From assembly GCA_035654795.1 (NCBI GenBank), contig DASRWC010000081.1, positions 1 to 31,878 on the forward strand: 31,878 nucleotides of DNA, written 5' to 3'. Under the pieces are notes generated by a model. It was not told the DNA's origin. It worked only from the letters and a program-made list of their open reading frames with translations, and made no database searches. A program made the translations under genes and the position numbers. Position 1 is the stretch's first letter, and each line of letters opens with the position of its first letter. This document shows, one piece after another, positions 30,572 to 31,878 of the stretch. The DNA comes from JAAYLC01 sp035654795. GTDB lineage: Bacteria > Bacteroidota > Bacteroidia > Flavobacteriales > Flavobacteriaceae.

Positions 30572-31878
30572 ATGAAAAAAAATAAAAAAATTTACCTAAA
30601 CAAGTTAGTGAATATTCACAAACTAATTTTCACTTTGACACTGGTTATTGTGTTTAATTCTATTCAGGCACAAGAAGTTTGGACATTGAAACAATGTATT
30701 GACACGGCACAAGTTCATAATAAGAACTTAAAAATCAATAGAAACAACATTGTCATCAGCCAACAGCGAAAAAAAGAAGTACAAGCTAATTTAATTCCCA
30801 AAATAACTGCTTATGCCGATTATAAATATTTTTTTGAATTGCCTACGCAATTAATGCCGATGAATGCACTTAATCCGCAAGCACCGGAAGGACAATTTAG
30901 AGATATTCAGTTTGGTGTTCCGCATAATATCAACGCCAATGTGCAATTGGTAATGCCTTTGTACAATCCGCAAATTTATGGAGCAATTGAAAATACAAAA
31001 GTTGCTAATGAATTGACTGAATTGCAATATCAAAAAACAGAAGAACAAGTTTTATTTGATATTACAACGCTTTATTACAATGCTCAAATCCTGAAACACC
31101 AACTTGATTTTATAGACGGAAACATAGAGAACACCCATAAACTTTTGGCAACCATTCAATTGTTAAAAGAGCAACTTTTGGCAAAAGGTACTGATGTAAG
31201 CAAAATCCAATTACAAGCAGAACAATTAACAACTCAACGAGAGAATGTATTCAGCAAATACACACAAGTTTTAAATGCTTTAAAGTTGAATATGGGAATT
31301 TCGTTGGAACAAACACTTACAGTTGAGTTGGAAACAAATCAAACAAGTCTAACGGATAACAGCACACGTAATTCTATGGATTTGAAATTGATAAATGCAC
31401 AAAATACCTTGCTTCATAATGAATTAAAAACATTAAATCGTTCTCGGTTTTTGCCGTCTTTAAATCTGATTGCTTCTTATGGAACAACAGGTTTTGGCTA
31501 CGATAAAACGCCTAATGAATTTTTAGATTTTTACCCCATTGGATTTGCAGGCGTGCAATTAAGTTATCCACTTTTCAACGGTACAGTTACCCAACGAAAA
31601 ATAAATCAAAAGAAGTTAGAAATAAACAACAATGAATTACAGGCTAAAATGATTAACGATAAAACCGAAATGGAAATTGACAATGCCATTCAACAAAGAG
31701 AGGTTGCTCAAAGCACAATAATGAATACTGAAAATCAAATCAACTTAGCTCAAACCATTTACGAACAAACCATTTTGCAACAAAAACAAGGAACTGCAAA
31801 TTTAACAGATATTTTATTAGCTGATAACGCTTTGCGAGAAGCACAGCAAAATTACTTAAATGCTGTCATCGACTTTCT
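30572..31878 (+). CDS. TolC-family outer-membrane efflux protein (3' end outside window)
   Basis: The frame is open from ATG 30572 to the window end (435 complete codons). The start gives a signal peptide ending in FNSIQAQ. TolC/OEP features follow: EVWTLKQCIDTAQVHNKNLKI, QANLIPKITAYADYKYFFE, long coiled-coil stretches (LLATIQLLKEQLLAKGTDVSK), the second-repeat SRFLPSLNLIASYG, and LSYPLFNGTVTQRKINQKK. The duplicated helical-barrel architecture is typical, with FNG marking the second half. It probably forms the outer-membrane exit of an RND or ABC pump encoded just downstream, under TetR control. Confidence 0.93.
   Translation, partial: MKKNKKIYLNKLVNIHKLIFTLTLVIVFNSIQAQEVWTLKQCIDTAQVHNKNLKINRNNIVISQQRKKEVQANLIPKITAYADYKYFFELPTQLMPMNALNPQAPEGQFRDIQFGVPHNINANVQLVMPLYNPQIYGAIENTKVANELTELQYQKTEEQVLFDITTLYYNAQILKHQLDFIDGNIENTHKLLATIQLLKEQLLAKGTDVSKIQLQAEQLTTQRENVFSKYTQVLNALKLNMGISLEQTLTVELETNQTSLTDNSTRNSMDLKLINAQNTLLHNELKTLNRSRFLPSLNLIASYGTTGFGYDKTPNEFLDFYPIGFAGVQLSYPLFNGTVTQRKINQKKLEINNNELQAKMINDKTEMEIDNAIQQREVAQSTIMNTENQINLAQTIYEQTILQQKQGTANLTDILLADNALREAQQNYLNAVIDF

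Overview
This 31.9 kb window looks like chromosomal DNA from a member of the Bacteroidota, most likely class Flavobacteriia. The evidence is a type IX secretion C-terminal sorting domain on a secreted nuclease, a fused E1 alpha/beta 2-oxoacid dehydrogenase, a YtxJ-type bacilliredoxin, recurrent TAnnTTTG minus-7 promoter elements, little sign of Shine-Dalgarno sites, and frequent TTG start codons. No rRNA, tRNA, insertion sequence, integrase or CRISPR array was recognised.

Layout. 1-5601: 3' end of uvrA, a LOG-family protein, a secreted T9SS-sorted endonuclease/exonuclease/phosphatase protein, and a large envelope protein that pairs an apparently dead M1-like peptidase module with a predicted outer-membrane beta-barrel. 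5719-8133: fused E1 enzyme, followed by a perfect 22-bp inverted repeat. 8308-10072 (minus): guaD and glyA, probably one transcript. 10223-11512: fumarylacetoacetase, divergent from glyA across a spacer with two matching operator-like palindromes. 11568-15203: ytxJ (minus), clpB, and a CsbD-like protein (minus). 15418-18583: smpB, a small putative lipoprotein and recQ (minus). 18728-21666: kdsD, tatC, an AhpD-like protein and lptB, a forward envelope-related run. 21787-25250: sdaA, then a 519-bp non-coding mosaic of degenerate 7-bp tandem repeats, then panB and an RluA-family pseudouridine synthase. 25285-28363: a DUF937-like protein (minus), then MerR, LemA and two TPM-domain proteins. 28657-31878: a visibly more AT-rich operon of TetR regulator, VIT-family transporter, cytochrome b-like membrane protein and a TolC-family protein that runs off the window end.

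Most of the window is core metabolism and maintenance: DNA repair (UvrA, RecQ), protein quality control (ClpB, SmpB), one-carbon, serine, purine and tyrosine metabolism (GlyA, SdaA, GuaD, Fah), pantothenate synthesis (PanB) and LPS assembly (KdsD, LptB). The most unusual structure is the heptad-repeat mosaic at about 23230-23666. Several different 7-bp families, in both orientations, are joined by short hairpins and a near-duplicated block. Other points of interest are the exact loss of the HExxH-x18-E zinc ligands in the 2791-5601 protein, the paired palindromes between glyA and fah, loss of the zinc-site cysteines in RecQ, and possible leaderless transcripts for smpB and kdsD.
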